Source of the DNA: JAICUY01 sp038250515
GTDB taxonomy: Bacteria > Chloroflexota > Limnocylindria > QHBO01
Assembly (NCBI GenBank): GCA_038250515.1
Contig: JBBSCG010000076.1
Coordinates: 1-5,870 of the forward strand
Length of the DNA: 5,870 bases
Direction: 5' to 3'
Numbering within the stretch: position 1 is the stretch's first letter; every line of letters starts with the position of its first letter. The position numbers and the translations under genes were made by a program. This document shows positions 1 to 5,801 of this stretch, in pieces. The notes beneath the pieces are model-generated. The model was not told where the DNA came from and searched no databases. It was given only the letters and a program-made list of their open reading frames with translations.

Positions 1-43
1 AATGGCAAGCCAAGGTTCACCTGCCGTGTATGCGTCAGATGCC

Positions 44-61
44 TCAAAGCGGCGGCTTTGA
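44..61 (-). terminator. Perfect 7-bp stem, 4-base loop hairpin downstream of kgd
   Basis: TCAAAGC (44-50) and GCTTTGA (55-61) pair perfectly around a GGCG loop. It lies about 110 bases past the kgd stop codon and could end the regulator-kgd transcript, but there is no T-tract after it on the minus strand. Confidence 0.3.
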
Positions 62-82
62 CGGACTCGCATGGCCAAACCG

Positions 83-102
83 GTCAGTTTCAGGCGCCTG
101 AC
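83..102. repeat. Overlapping inverted repeats downstream of kgd
   Basis: GTCAG (83-87) pairs with CTGAC (98-102), and within this span TCAGGCGCCTGA (90-101) is a perfect 12-base palindrome. These two pairings exclude each other. A further palindrome, AACGGCCGTT (163-172), overlaps the kgd stop codon. No role can be assigned. Confidence 0.35.
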
Positions 103-170
103 GACTCATCTGCACGACAGGCGCGCGTTTACCGTCGTTTGAGTCACCACGCAATCAGCGGAAACGGCCG

Positions 171-3100
171 TTACTCGGTGAGCGCCTCGCGGACGATCCG
201 CTGCTGCTCGTCGGCGTGGGCGGCGGGGTAGCCCTCGGCAGGGCGCGAACGTTCTGGCCGCGAGATGTCGCCCAGTGGGATCTTGTACGGCACGAGGTGC
301 CGGATCTTGGGCATCACGAACTTACGCGCGCCCATGTTGCGTGGCTCTTCTTGGACCCAAGAGAGCTTCTCGATCTTCGGGTAGCGGGCCAGTACGCCGC
401 GCAGCTCATCGGTCGGGAACGGGTAGAGCCGCTCGACGCGGATGATGGCCATATCGGTCTGCTGCTCGCGGAGTTCGGAGCCGATCAGGTCGTAGTAGAC
501 CTTGCCGCTGCACAGCACCACGCGCTTCACGGAGGCCGCGCCCTTGTCTGACGTGCGAGTCGCGTCGTCGAGCACCGGCTGGAAGCGCCCCGTCGCCAGC
601 TCCGAGAGTCGCGACCCCGCCGCCGGCAGGCGCAGCAGCGACTTGGGCGTCATGATCACCAACGGCCGCAGCTCGGCGTGGCGGCCCTGGCGCCGCAGCA
701 GGTGGAAGTACTGCGCCGGCGTGGTCGGGTAGGCGACGCGGATATTGCCCTCCGCGCCCAACGCCAGGAACCGCTCGAGGCGCGCCGACGAATGCTCCGG
801 GCCTGATCCCTCGTAGCCGTGGGGCAGCAGCAGGGTCAGCCGCGAGGTCTGTCGCCATTTCGCCAGCCCGGCGATGATGAACTGGTCGACGATGATCTCC
901 GCGCCGTTGACGAAATCACCGTACTGCGCCTCCCAGACGACGAGGGTGCGCGGTGCGGTGACCGCGTAGCCGTACTCGAAGCCCAGGCAGGCGTACTCGC
1001 TCAGCGGCGAGTTATGAAGCTCGAACGACGCGGCGGCGCCGGTTATGTGCTGGATGGGGACGTATTGCTCGCCGGTCGACGCGTCGTGCAGCGCCTGGTG
1101 GCGCTGGCTGAACGTGCCGCGCACGGTGTCCTGGCCGGTGAGCCGGATGGGCGTTCCGTCGACCAGCAAGGATGCGAAGGCGAGCGATTCCGCCTGCGCC
1201 CACTCGATCTTCGGCTCGTCTCCCTCCAACGCAACGCGCCGTCGCTGAAGCTGACGTTCGAGCTTCGGATTCATGGTGAACGCCGACGGCCACGAGGTGA
1301 GCTGCTCGTTCAACGACCGCAGTTGCTCGACCGGCACCGCGGTCTCGGGCTCGCCGGCGACCTCCGGCTCCAATGCGTCTGATCCGCGGTCGAGGCCCGG
1401 CTCGACCGCGCTGTTGCGCAGCGACGCCTGCCGCGCGGCGAGGTCACGGTTGAGTGCCTTCAGCGCAGCGTCGGCATCGGTCCGTTGGATGGCGCCGGAG
1501 GCGACCAGCTTGTCGAGGTAGAGCGAGCGGACCGAGGGATGCGAGGCGATCTGCGCGTACATCCGCGGCTGGGTATACGCGGGCTCGTCGCCCTCGTTGT
1601 GGCCGTAGCGCCGGTAGCCGACCAGGTCGATCACCACGTCGTGGCCGAATCGATCGCGGTACATCATGGCCAGCCGCGCGGCCGCCAGGCAGGCCTCCGG
1701 ATCGTCGGCGTTGACGTGGACGATGGGCGCGTCGAATCCCTTGGCCAGGTCGGATGAGTAGTCCGTCGAGCGGCCCTCGTTCGGACCCGTGGTGAAGCCG
1801 ATCTGGTTGTTCGAGATGATGTGCAGCGTGCCGCCGGTGGCGTAACCGGGGAGGCGGCCCAGGTTGAACGTCTCGGCCACCACGCCCTGCGCCGCGAACG
1901 CGGCGTCGCCGTGGATCAGCACCGGCAGCGTTGCGGCGTGGTCGACCTTCGCCACCCGGCCCGAGCGATCCGTTTGACGCGCACGGGCAAGCCCCTCGAC
2001 CACCGGATCGACCGCCTCGAGGTGGCTCGGGTTTGGCGCGACCTCGACGTGTACGTCGCCGTCGGGCGCCGGGTACGTCCCGGAGGCACCGAGATGGTAT
2101 TTCACGTCGTCCAGGCCGCCCTTCGGTGCGTGGACGCCCGTCCCGGCCTTGCCCGCCTCGAACTCCGAAAGGATGGACTCGTAGCTGATGCCCACGATGT
2201 GTGCCAGCACGTTCAGCCGTCCGCGGTGCGCCATACCGATGACCACGTCGCGCGTGCCCTCGGCCGCCGTGTGGCGCAGCACGAGGTCGAGCATCGGCAC
2301 CATGCTGTCCAGGCCCTCGATGCTGAAGCGCTTCTGGCCGAGGTAGGCCTTGTGCAGGAACTGCTCGAGGGCCTCGACCTGGGTGAGCCGTTGCAGCAGC
2401 AGCCGCTGCTGTTCGGCGCTCATCGGCTGCCGATGCTGGCCCGACTCTATCACCTGGCGCAGCCAGAGCCGTTCCTCGTGGCTGGCGATGTGCTCGACCT
2501 CGTACGCGATGTCGCCGCAGTACGTGGCCTTGAGGTGCGGCAACGCCTCCGCCAGCGTCGCCCCCGGGACGTAGATGCGCATCAGCTCGGCCGGGATGCG
2601 CGACATGTTCAGCTCATTCAGACCCAGCGGTCCGGGTTCCAGCGAAGGGTCGCGGGGCGGCTCGCCACCCAAGGGGTCGAGGTGCGCCGCGAGGTGTCCG
2701 AAGTGGCGGTACGCCTTGACCAGCGCCATCCCGGCGGCCACCGCCTTCAGATCGTCGTGGCTCGCCGCTTGGCTGGGCTTGGCCGATGCCGATACCACCT
2801 GGGCGCGCATGGTTGCGCCGAGCGCGGCGAAGAGATCCGCGTACAGCTTGCCGTCGCCGTTCAACGCGTCGTCGATGCGCTTCAGAAACGTGCCCGACTC
2901 GGCGCCCTGGATGATCCGATGGTCGTAGGTGCTGCTGATGGTCATCATCCGCGCCTGTCCGACGTCGCGAATGCTGCCGGTTGCGACGATGGTGCCCTGG
3001 TTGGGCATCAGCCGCGGCACGCTGGAAGTGGTGCCAAGTGTGCCCGGATTGGTTAGGCTGATCGTCGCCCCGACAAAGTCATCCGGGCCGAGCTTGTTGC

Positions 3101-3737
3101 TGCGCGCCTTGTCGACCAGCTCCTCGTAGCGCCCGTGGAAGGCGGCGAAGTCCATGTCGTCGGCACCCTTGATGACCGGCACGACCAGGAAGTGGCTGCC
3201 GTCCTTCCGCTCGACGTCGACGGCCAGGCCGAGGTTCACGGCCCCCGGGTCGACGCGGTACGGCTGCTCACCTTCTTCGGTGTAGTAGTGCGTCATGGCC
3301 CGCTGCTCGGACGCGGCCTGCACGATGGCCCAGCCGATGAGGTGGGTGAAGCTCACTTTCTTTGGCGCGATGGCTGCGTTCAGCTCGCGTCGGCGTGCCT
3401 CGAGCAGCTCGACGTTCAGGTCTCGGAAGCTGGTGGCGGTCGGTACGGCCAGCGAGGCTTTCATGTTCGACGCCAGACGCGCTGCGGGCCCCTTGATCGG
3501 CGTGGCGCCGGCTGGAGGCGCCGTGGTGCTACCGGATCCGTTGCCGCCCGACGGAGGTTTCTGCGGCGGAGCCGGTTCGAAGCCGCCGGCGCCCGATTCG
3601 AAAAGGCTGCGCCACTCTTGGTCGACGCTCGCCGGGTCGCGGCGGTACTGCTCATACAGCTCGGCGACGTAGCCGGCGTTCAGGCTGTCGAGGGCGCGCT
3701 CGATGCGCGACTCTTCGGCGGATTCGTGGGGTGGCAT
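171..3737 (-). CDS. kgd: Multifunctional 2-oxoglutarate dehydrogenase, E2-E1 fusion (Kgd type)
   Basis: Cytoplasmic thiamine-diphosphate enzyme that decarboxylates 2-oxoglutarate and passes the succinyl group to CoA in the TCA cycle. With the start chosen it is 1188 aa, close to the roughly 1230 aa of mycobacterial Kgd. Domains in order: N-terminal 2-oxoglutarate dehydrogenase segment (about 10-47); Pro/Gly/Ser linker (48-82); E2 acyltransferase-like domain (about 83-292) with the catalytic motif DHRIIQGA at 272-279; E1 core with GMAHRGRLNVLAH (501-513), NPSHLEAVDPVVEG (569-582), a ThDP/Mg motif from GDAA (610) to NNQIGFTT (643-650), and YRRYGHNEGDEP near 708; pyrimidine-binding domain with RGTFSQRH (873-880) and WEAQYGDFVNGAE (935-947); C-terminal RPERSRPAEGY near 1160. 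There is no lipoyl domain, as in known Kgd, so a separate lipoyl protein and E3 are expected. The frame stays open 48 codons further upstream, but that part overlaps the regulator and does not resemble the family. The ATG at 3737 is followed directly by family sequence. No convincing Shine-Dalgarno precedes it. The gene is probably co-transcribed with the regulator 32 bp upstream. Confidence 0.96.
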   Translation of the reverse strand: MPPHESAEESRIERALDSLNAGYVAELYEQYRRDPASVDQEWRSLFESGAGGFEPAPPQKPPSGGNGSGSTTAPPAGATPIKGPAARLASNMKASLAVPTATSFRDLNVELLEARRRELNAAIAPKKVSFTHLIGWAIVQAASEQRAMTHYYTEEGEQPYRVDPGAVNLGLAVDVERKDGSHFLVVPVIKGADDMDFAAFHGRYEELVDKARSNKLGPDDFVGATISLTNPGTLGTTSSVPRLMPNQGTIVATGSIRDVGQARMMTISSTYDHRIIQGAESGTFLKRIDDALNGDGKLYADLFAALGATMRAQVVSASAKPSQAASHDDLKAVAAGMALVKAYRHFGHLAAHLDPLGGEPPRDPSLEPGPLGLNELNMSRIPAELMRIYVPGATLAEALPHLKATYCGDIAYEVEHIASHEERLWLRQVIESGQHRQPMSAEQQRLLLQRLTQVEALEQFLHKAYLGQKRFSIEGLDSMVPMLDLVLRHTAAEGTRDVVIGMAHRGRLNVLAHIVGISYESILSEFEAGKAGTGVHAPKGGLDDVKYHLGASGTYPAPDGDVHVEVAPNPSHLEAVDPVVEGLARARQTDRSGRVAKVDHAATLPVLIHGDAAFAAQGVVAETFNLGRLPGYATGGTLHIISNNQIGFTTGPNEGRSTDYSSDLAKGFDAPIVHVNADDPEACLAAARLAMMYRDRFGHDVVIDLVGYRRYGHNEGDEPAYTQPRMYAQIASHPSVRSLYLDKLVASGAIQRTDADAALKALNRDLAARQASLRNSAVEPGLDRGSDALEPEVAGEPETAVPVEQLRSLNEQLTSWPSAFTMNPKLERQLQRRRVALEGDEPKIEWAQAESLAFASLLVDGTPIRLTGQDTVRGTFSQRHQALHDASTGEQYVPIQHITGAAASFELHNSPLSEYACLGFEYGYAVTAPRTLVVWEAQYGDFVNGAEIIVDQFIIAGLAKWRQTSRLTLLLPHGYEGSGPEHSSARLERFLALGAEGNIRVAYPTTPAQYFHLLRRQGRHAELRPLVIMTPKSLLRLPAAGSRLSELATGRFQPVLDDATRTSDKGAASVKRVVLCSGKVYYDLIGSELREQQTDMAIIRVERLYPFPTDELRGVLARYPKIEKLSWVQEEPRNMGARKFVMPKIRHLVPYKIPLGDISRPERSRPAEGYPAAHADEQQRIVREALTE

Positions 3738-3769
3738 CTCGCCACTAAGGATAGGCGGCGTGATGGTCT

Positions 3770-4447
3770 CTAGCGAACCACCATGCAGCAGGCGCCCGTC
3801 CGCGGCTCGAGCGCCGCGATCAGCGATGGGCCGAGGCTGGCAGCGAAGCCCTCGAACAGCGCGCGGTTCATCTCGCCGCAAATCAACTCCTGATGCGACC
3901 GCGCCAGGTCATCGAACGGGCAGTTCTCGAGCCGGATCTCACCATCCTCGAGCCGCGCGGCGTAGCCTTCCTGGTTGAGCCGCGCGACGCCGGCTTCGAG
4001 AAGTGCCAGTCGCAAGGCGTCCTCGCCGGCGGCCCGCCGCGCCTCCCTTCCGAGCTGCCGGCCGTGTTCGCGAGCGACCTCACGCAGCGCGTCGCTCGGG
4101 AGCTCCTGGCCGAAGGCATCTGCCAGCCAGCCGGCCGCGAGTCGGTAGCGCCGCGGCGGCAGCGAGACTTCGAGGTCGTGCTCCACTCGCCGATACAGCT
4201 TCGAAGGTCGGCCCGCGCCCGGCCCTGTTCGCCCGGAGAGCCGCCGAAACTCTGCGGTGAGCAGTCCGGCCGCGACGAGCCGATCGAGGTGAAACGCGGC
4301 GAGCGAACGCGCGATGCCGAGTCCCTGCGCCGCCTCGTCACGCGAGACCGCATCGCGACCGGCCGTGACGAACTCGAAGAGGGCGCGACGAACCGGGTCG
4401 CCGAGAACGGCGAGGCTGGCCAGTGTGTCGCGGCGCTTGATCGTCAC
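3770..4447 (-). CDS. SufR-like winged-HTH transcriptional regulator, probable Fe-S sensor
   Basis: Cytoplasmic DNA-binding regulator of 225 aa, similar in layout to COG2345 proteins such as SufR. The N-terminal winged helix includes LASLAVLGDPVRRALFEFV (about 9-27), the recognition-helix region ending in AAFHLDRLVAAGLL (about 50-63), and a Gly/Arg-rich wing (GRTGPGAGRPSKLYRR, 72-87). The C-terminal half carries a cysteine set: ENCPFDD (Cys176), LICGEMN (Cys190) and GACC (Cys220, Cys221), with His185 between the first two. SufR proteins hold an Fe-S cluster on three cysteines in this part, so a redox, iron or nitric-oxide sensor is likely by family knowledge; ligation is not shown here. The start is the GTG at 4447: the HTH begins just after it, and a good -10 box sits 7 bases upstream. 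An ATG at 4519 would add 24 residues unlike the family and would run back across the promoter. The gene lies directly upstream of kgd and divergent from the membrane/cupredoxin operon, so it may control both. Confidence 0.85.
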   Translation of the reverse strand: MTIKRRDTLASLAVLGDPVRRALFEFVTAGRDAVSRDEAAQGLGIARSLAAFHLDRLVAAGLLTAEFRRLSGRTGPGAGRPSKLYRRVEHDLEVSLPPRRYRLAAGWLADAFGQELPSDALREVAREHGRQLGREARRAAGEDALRLALLEAGVARLNQEGYAARLEDGEIRLENCPFDDLARSHQELICGEMNRALFEGFAASLGPSLIAALEPRTGACCMVVR

Positions 4448-4453
4448 TGTGAC
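4443..4453. promoter_or_regulatory. 11-bp perfect palindrome over the regulator start: candidate operator
   Basis: GTCAC-T-GTGAC is a perfect inverted repeat with a one-base centre. On the minus strand it runs from about -6 to +5 around the predicted transcription start and contains the GTG codon. A repressor dimer bound here would block RNA polymerase at its own promoter. The TGTGA half-site resembles what I recall being reported for mycobacterial SufR, but the spacing here is different. Binding is inferred only from position and symmetry. Confidence 0.45.
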
Positions 4454-4481
4454 ATTGTAAAAGCAATACCTATTCGCACAA
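4454..4481 (-). promoter_or_regulatory. Predicted leaderless promoter of the HTH regulator (and probably kgd)
   Basis: Read on the minus strand, TTGTGC (4481-4476) and TACAAT (4459-4454) are separated by 16 bases. The -10 box matches TATAAT at 5 of 6 positions. Placing the last T of the -10 at -7 puts +1 at 4447, exactly the G of the regulator's GTG. No Shine-Dalgarno lies upstream of that GTG, which agrees with a leaderless mRNA. Its -35 lies 3 bases from the -35 of the opposite promoter, so the two promoters are back to back. Confidence 0.6.
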
Positions 4482-4484
4482 GGG

Positions 4485-4513
4485 TTGACATTTGCGCAGG
4501 ATGGGTCTAAAAC
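4485..4513 (+). promoter_or_regulatory. Predicted sigma70-like promoter of the membrane/cupredoxin operon
   Basis: A perfect TTGACA (-35, 4485-4490) is followed after 17 bases by TAAAAC (-10, 4508-4513; 4 of 6 consensus bases). Transcription would start near 4520, leaving a leader of about 30 bases with GGAAAGG at 4538-4544 before the ATG at 4550. The local A/T content is well above the surrounding GC-rich sequence. Confidence 0.65.
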
Positions 4514-4537
4514 TAACACAAAGATGCGTTAGACCAC

Positions 4538-4544
4538 GGAAAGG
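4538..4544 (+). promoter_or_regulatory. Ribosome binding site for the 62-aa membrane protein
   Basis: GGAAAGG lies 5 bases before the ATG at 4550 and supports translation of this short gene. Confidence 0.7.
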
Positions 4545-4549
4545 CACTC

Positions 4550-4738
4550 ATGAGGACTCTGCGGCCCCTCGCCGTGACGATCGGGATCTTCCTGATCGGC
4601 ATCGGGCTGATCGCAGCGATCACCGCTGAACTGTCGGGCGGCGGACATATCGGTCACCTGCTGGCGTTGGCCGGCATGGTCTTCGTGCTGGTGGGTGTCC
4701 TCGCCGAGGCTGCACGTCCGCATCGGTCCAACTACTGA
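4550..4738 (+). CDS. Small two-helix membrane protein, unknown function
   Basis: I do not recognise this 62-aa protein. It has two hydrophobic segments, about residues 7-26 (LAVTIGIFLIGIGLIAAITA) and 36-52 (HLLALAGMVFVLVGVLA), joined by a short polar Gly/His loop, ELSGGGHIGH. Arginines flank both ends (Arg2, Arg5; Arg56, Arg59), so the positive-inside rule predicts both termini in the cytoplasm and the His33/His36 loop outside. The start is well supported: GGAAAGG at 4538-4544 lies 5 bases before the ATG, and a sigma70-like promoter precedes it. It is the first gene of a three-gene operon; the next start is only 16 bases after its stop, and the third gene encodes a blue-copper lipoprotein. 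It could be a small subunit or assembly partner of a membrane complex, but this rests on context only. The GC-rich codon use matches its neighbours, so it does not look like a chance frame. Confidence 0.78.
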   Translation: MRTLRPLAVTIGIFLIGIGLIAAITAELSGGGHIGHLLALAGMVFVLVGVLAEAARPHRSNY

Positions 4739-4740
4739 GA

Positions 4741-4747
4741 GGAGAGG
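4741..4747 (+). promoter_or_regulatory. Ribosome binding site that sets the start of the 100-aa membrane protein
   Basis: GGAGAGG begins 2 bases after the preceding stop codon and lies 7 bases before the ATG at 4755. It selects this ATG over the in-frame ATG at 4695. Confidence 0.8.
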
Positions 4748-4754
4748 TCCTGCC

Positions 4755-5057
4755 ATGCCAATCGGAGACTTCATCAACTTCATTCCCGTGTGGGGATTCC
4801 TGCTGATCCATATCGCCCTATTCCTGATCGGTGCGTACTTCGCGCAGCGCAGCTTCGGCGCTTCCGCACCGACGCTCGGCTGGGCATTCAGCCTGTTTGC
4901 GCTCGCTGAGATCAGCTACATGACATATCACCTCGACTGGACCACCTTCCTGTTCGCCCACACGATCAGCGAAGTGCTCGACGCCGTGGCATTCATCCTG
5001 GTCTTCACCGCAGCAACCAAGTCGGTGCTGTCCTCTGCCATGGCCACCAGCCGGTGA
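4755..5057 (+). CDS. Three-helix membrane protein with intramembrane His/Glu, unknown function
   Basis: I do not recognise a family for this 100-aa integral membrane protein. Hydrophobic segments lie at about 11-30, 41-58 and 64-87. Arg32 after the first segment and Lys89/Arg100 at the end suggest an outside N-terminus and a cytoplasmic C-terminus. Polar residues fall in or beside the helices: His19, Glu52, His59 (YHLDW), His69 and Glu73 (FAHTISEVLDA). Helix residues of this kind are often kept for metal, heme, quinone or proton handling, but no known motif is complete. The start at 4755 is decided by GGAGAGG at 4741-4747, 7 bases upstream. The frame also has an ATG at 4695, inside the preceding gene, whose extra 20 residues are polar and unlike a membrane protein N-terminus. 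The stop TGA overlaps the GTG start of the cupredoxin gene, so the two are probably translationally coupled and may work together at the outer face of the membrane. Confidence 0.8.
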   Translation: MPIGDFINFIPVWGFLLIHIALFLIGAYFAQRSFGASAPTLGWAFSLFALAEISYMTYHLDWTTFLFAHTISEVLDAVAFILVFTAATKSVLSSAMATSR

Positions 5058-5440
5058 GACCGATTCGTCCGGACCTCGGGCGCGGGCTCCATGTCTCAGG
5101 CGCGAGGGTCGCTCTCCTCCTGGCGGCCCTCGCGCTGACCGCCTGCTCGGCCGCCAGCAGCGCTGCTCCGCTGGCTACCTCGCAGGTCGATTTGCCGCCC
5201 TCGTACAAGTTCGCTCCAGCCGATATCACCGTGCCATCGGGCACGACCGTCACCTGGACGAACCACGACAACTTCACCCACTCGGTGCGCCTGATCGATG
5301 ACGGCGGCAAGGTCATGGACATGAAGCCCGGGGCGAGCGTGTCGTTCACCTTCGACAAGCCTGGGCTCCACCACTACGACTGCTCGTTCCATCCACAGAA
5401 TATGAAGGGAACGGTGCTGGTCACCCAGGCCAGCAGCTGA
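5054..5440 (+). CDS. Lipoprotein cupredoxin (plastocyanin/amicyanin-like blue copper protein)
   Basis: A 128-aa exported type-1 copper protein, expected to carry single electrons or bind copper outside the cytoplasmic membrane. The N-terminus has Arg residues, a hydrophobic core (VALLLAALALTA, about 19-30) and a lipobox LTAC with Cys31 as the lipidation site, then a Ser/Ala-rich spacer. The cupredoxin domain covers about 45-124: FAPADITVPSGTTVTWTNHD, then the first copper histidine in FTHSV (His76), and the C-terminal ligand loop YDCSFHPQNMKGTVLV with Cys110, His113 and Met117. All four expected ligands are present. The Cys-x2-His-x3-Met spacing lies between amicyanin (x2) and plastocyanin (x4) loops. 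The GTG start at 5054 overlaps the upstream TGA (GTGA), and no Shine-Dalgarno is visible, which points to translation coupled to the membrane protein before it. No in-frame ATG lies nearby to serve as an alternative. The electron donor and acceptor are not apparent. Confidence 0.93.
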   Translation: MRPIRPDLGRGLHVSGARVALLLAALALTACSAASSAAPLATSQVDLPPSYKFAPADITVPSGTTVTWTNHDNFTHSVRLIDDGGKVMDMKPGASVSFTFDKPGLHHYDCSFHPQNMKGTVLVTQASS

Positions 5441-5457
5441 AAGGTCTTCCCAACACA

Positions 5458-5498
5458 CCGACATCTGGGGAGTCGCGCCTTTATCAGGCGGGTGTCGG
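5458..5498. terminator. Nested inverted repeat between convergent genes, possible bidirectional terminator
   Basis: The outer arms are CCGACA (5458-5463) and TGTCGG (5493-5498). The inner hairpin is CGCCT (5476-5480), loop TTATC, AGGCG (5486-5490). The structure spans the stop codon of the HesB-like gene and lies just after the cupredoxin stop. No T-run follows on either strand, so intrinsic termination would be weak. Confidence 0.3.
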
Positions 5499-5795
5499 GC
5501 CCTCGATCTCTTCCTGCGGGCAGAAGACGAGCTGTGTCTCGCCGTCCTCGGCGGCGACGTCGATCATCGTCTTGTCAAGCGGTCCCGCGACCTCGGGGGC
5601 GACGAACAGGCGCACGCCCTCCTGCTCGGTCACCTGGTCGCCGGGCATCGGATTATCGATGAAGCCGACGCCGATGCTGACCTGATCGTCGGTCGCCTGC
5701 TCGGCGTAGACGCGGACGCCCGCGTCGTTCGGAATCTCGGACGACGAGCGGATCTGATTGAGCAGCTCTGCGGCCCTGGTAGTCATCTGCAGCAT
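5484..5795 (-). CDS. HesB/IscA-like domain protein lacking the canonical cysteine ligands
   Basis: A 103-aa cytoplasmic protein with the overall pattern of the HesB/IscA (A-type Fe-S carrier) fold: an N-terminal helix (TTRAAELLNQIRSS), strand GVRVYAEQ, then DNPMPGDQV, GVRLFVAPEVAGPLDKTMIDV and a final strand QLVFCPQ. True A-type carriers bind Fe-S or iron through one Cys in a GC-x-G motif and a C-terminal Cys-Gly-Cys. Here the first site is replaced by AEQATDDQ and the second is absent; only Cys92 remains. Similar cysteine-poor relatives are, as I recall, common in high-GC Gram-positives and often named HesB-like or adhesin. Cluster transfer by the known route is therefore unlikely and its function is unknown. 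The start at 5795 is set by GGAGGAAG at 5802-5809, 6 bases upstream. The frame stays open to 5867, but that part overlaps the ribosome-binding site and is not domain-like. The gene faces the cupredoxin operon tail to tail. Confidence 0.85.
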   Translation of the reverse strand: MLQMTTRAAELLNQIRSSSEIPNDAGVRVYAEQATDDQVSIGVGFIDNPMPGDQVTEQEGVRLFVAPEVAGPLDKTMIDVAAEDGETQLVFCPQEEIEGPTPA

Positions 5796-5801
5796 GTGGA
5801 A

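Larger units (their letters stand above)
1..170. other. Non-coding stretch downstream of kgd
   Basis: No gene with a recognisable product, tRNA or ribosomal RNA is seen here. One plus-strand frame is open from position 1 to a TAG at 229-231, running into kgd, but its product is not recognisable and it has no start within the window. The stretch holds only the inverted repeats listed separately. Confidence 0.5.

Noticed and set aside
1..100. Possible tRNA suggested by GGTTCACC and nearby stems
   Set aside because: The arms do not assemble into a cloverleaf with acceptor, D, anticodon and T stems at the right spacing.
1..231. Open plus-strand frame entering from the left edge, with a Cys-rich stretch (TCRVCVRC)
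   Set aside because: It has no start in the window, overlaps the end of kgd, and its product is not recognisable. The cysteines may be chance; the sequence to the left would be needed to judge.
1821..3056. Plus-strand open frame of 411 codons
   Set aside because: It is antisense to kgd, which has unmistakable conserved motifs across the same bases. High GC content keeps the opposite frame open, and the product is Arg/Val-rich and unlike any family.
3135..3773. Plus-strand open frame of 212 codons
   Set aside because: It is antisense to the N-terminal and E2 part of kgd, with low-complexity content and no recognisable domain.
3738..3881. N-terminal extension of kgd by 48 codons
   Set aside because: It overlaps the end of the regulator gene in another frame and has no similarity to the family. 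The ATG at 3737 leads straight into the conserved N-terminal segment.
3893..4510. Plus-strand open frame of 205 codons
   Set aside because: It is antisense to the HTH regulator, whose winged helix and cysteine motifs identify the true strand, and it crosses the divergent promoter region.
4448..4519. N-terminal extension of the regulator from an ATG at 4519
   Set aside because: The extra 24 residues are not part of the HTH family and would cover both promoters. The GTG at 4447 fits the domain boundary and the -10 box.
5096..5464. Minus-strand open frame antisense to the cupredoxin
   Set aside because: The plus strand has a lipobox, a complete set of copper ligands and operon context; the opposite frame has no recognisable feature.
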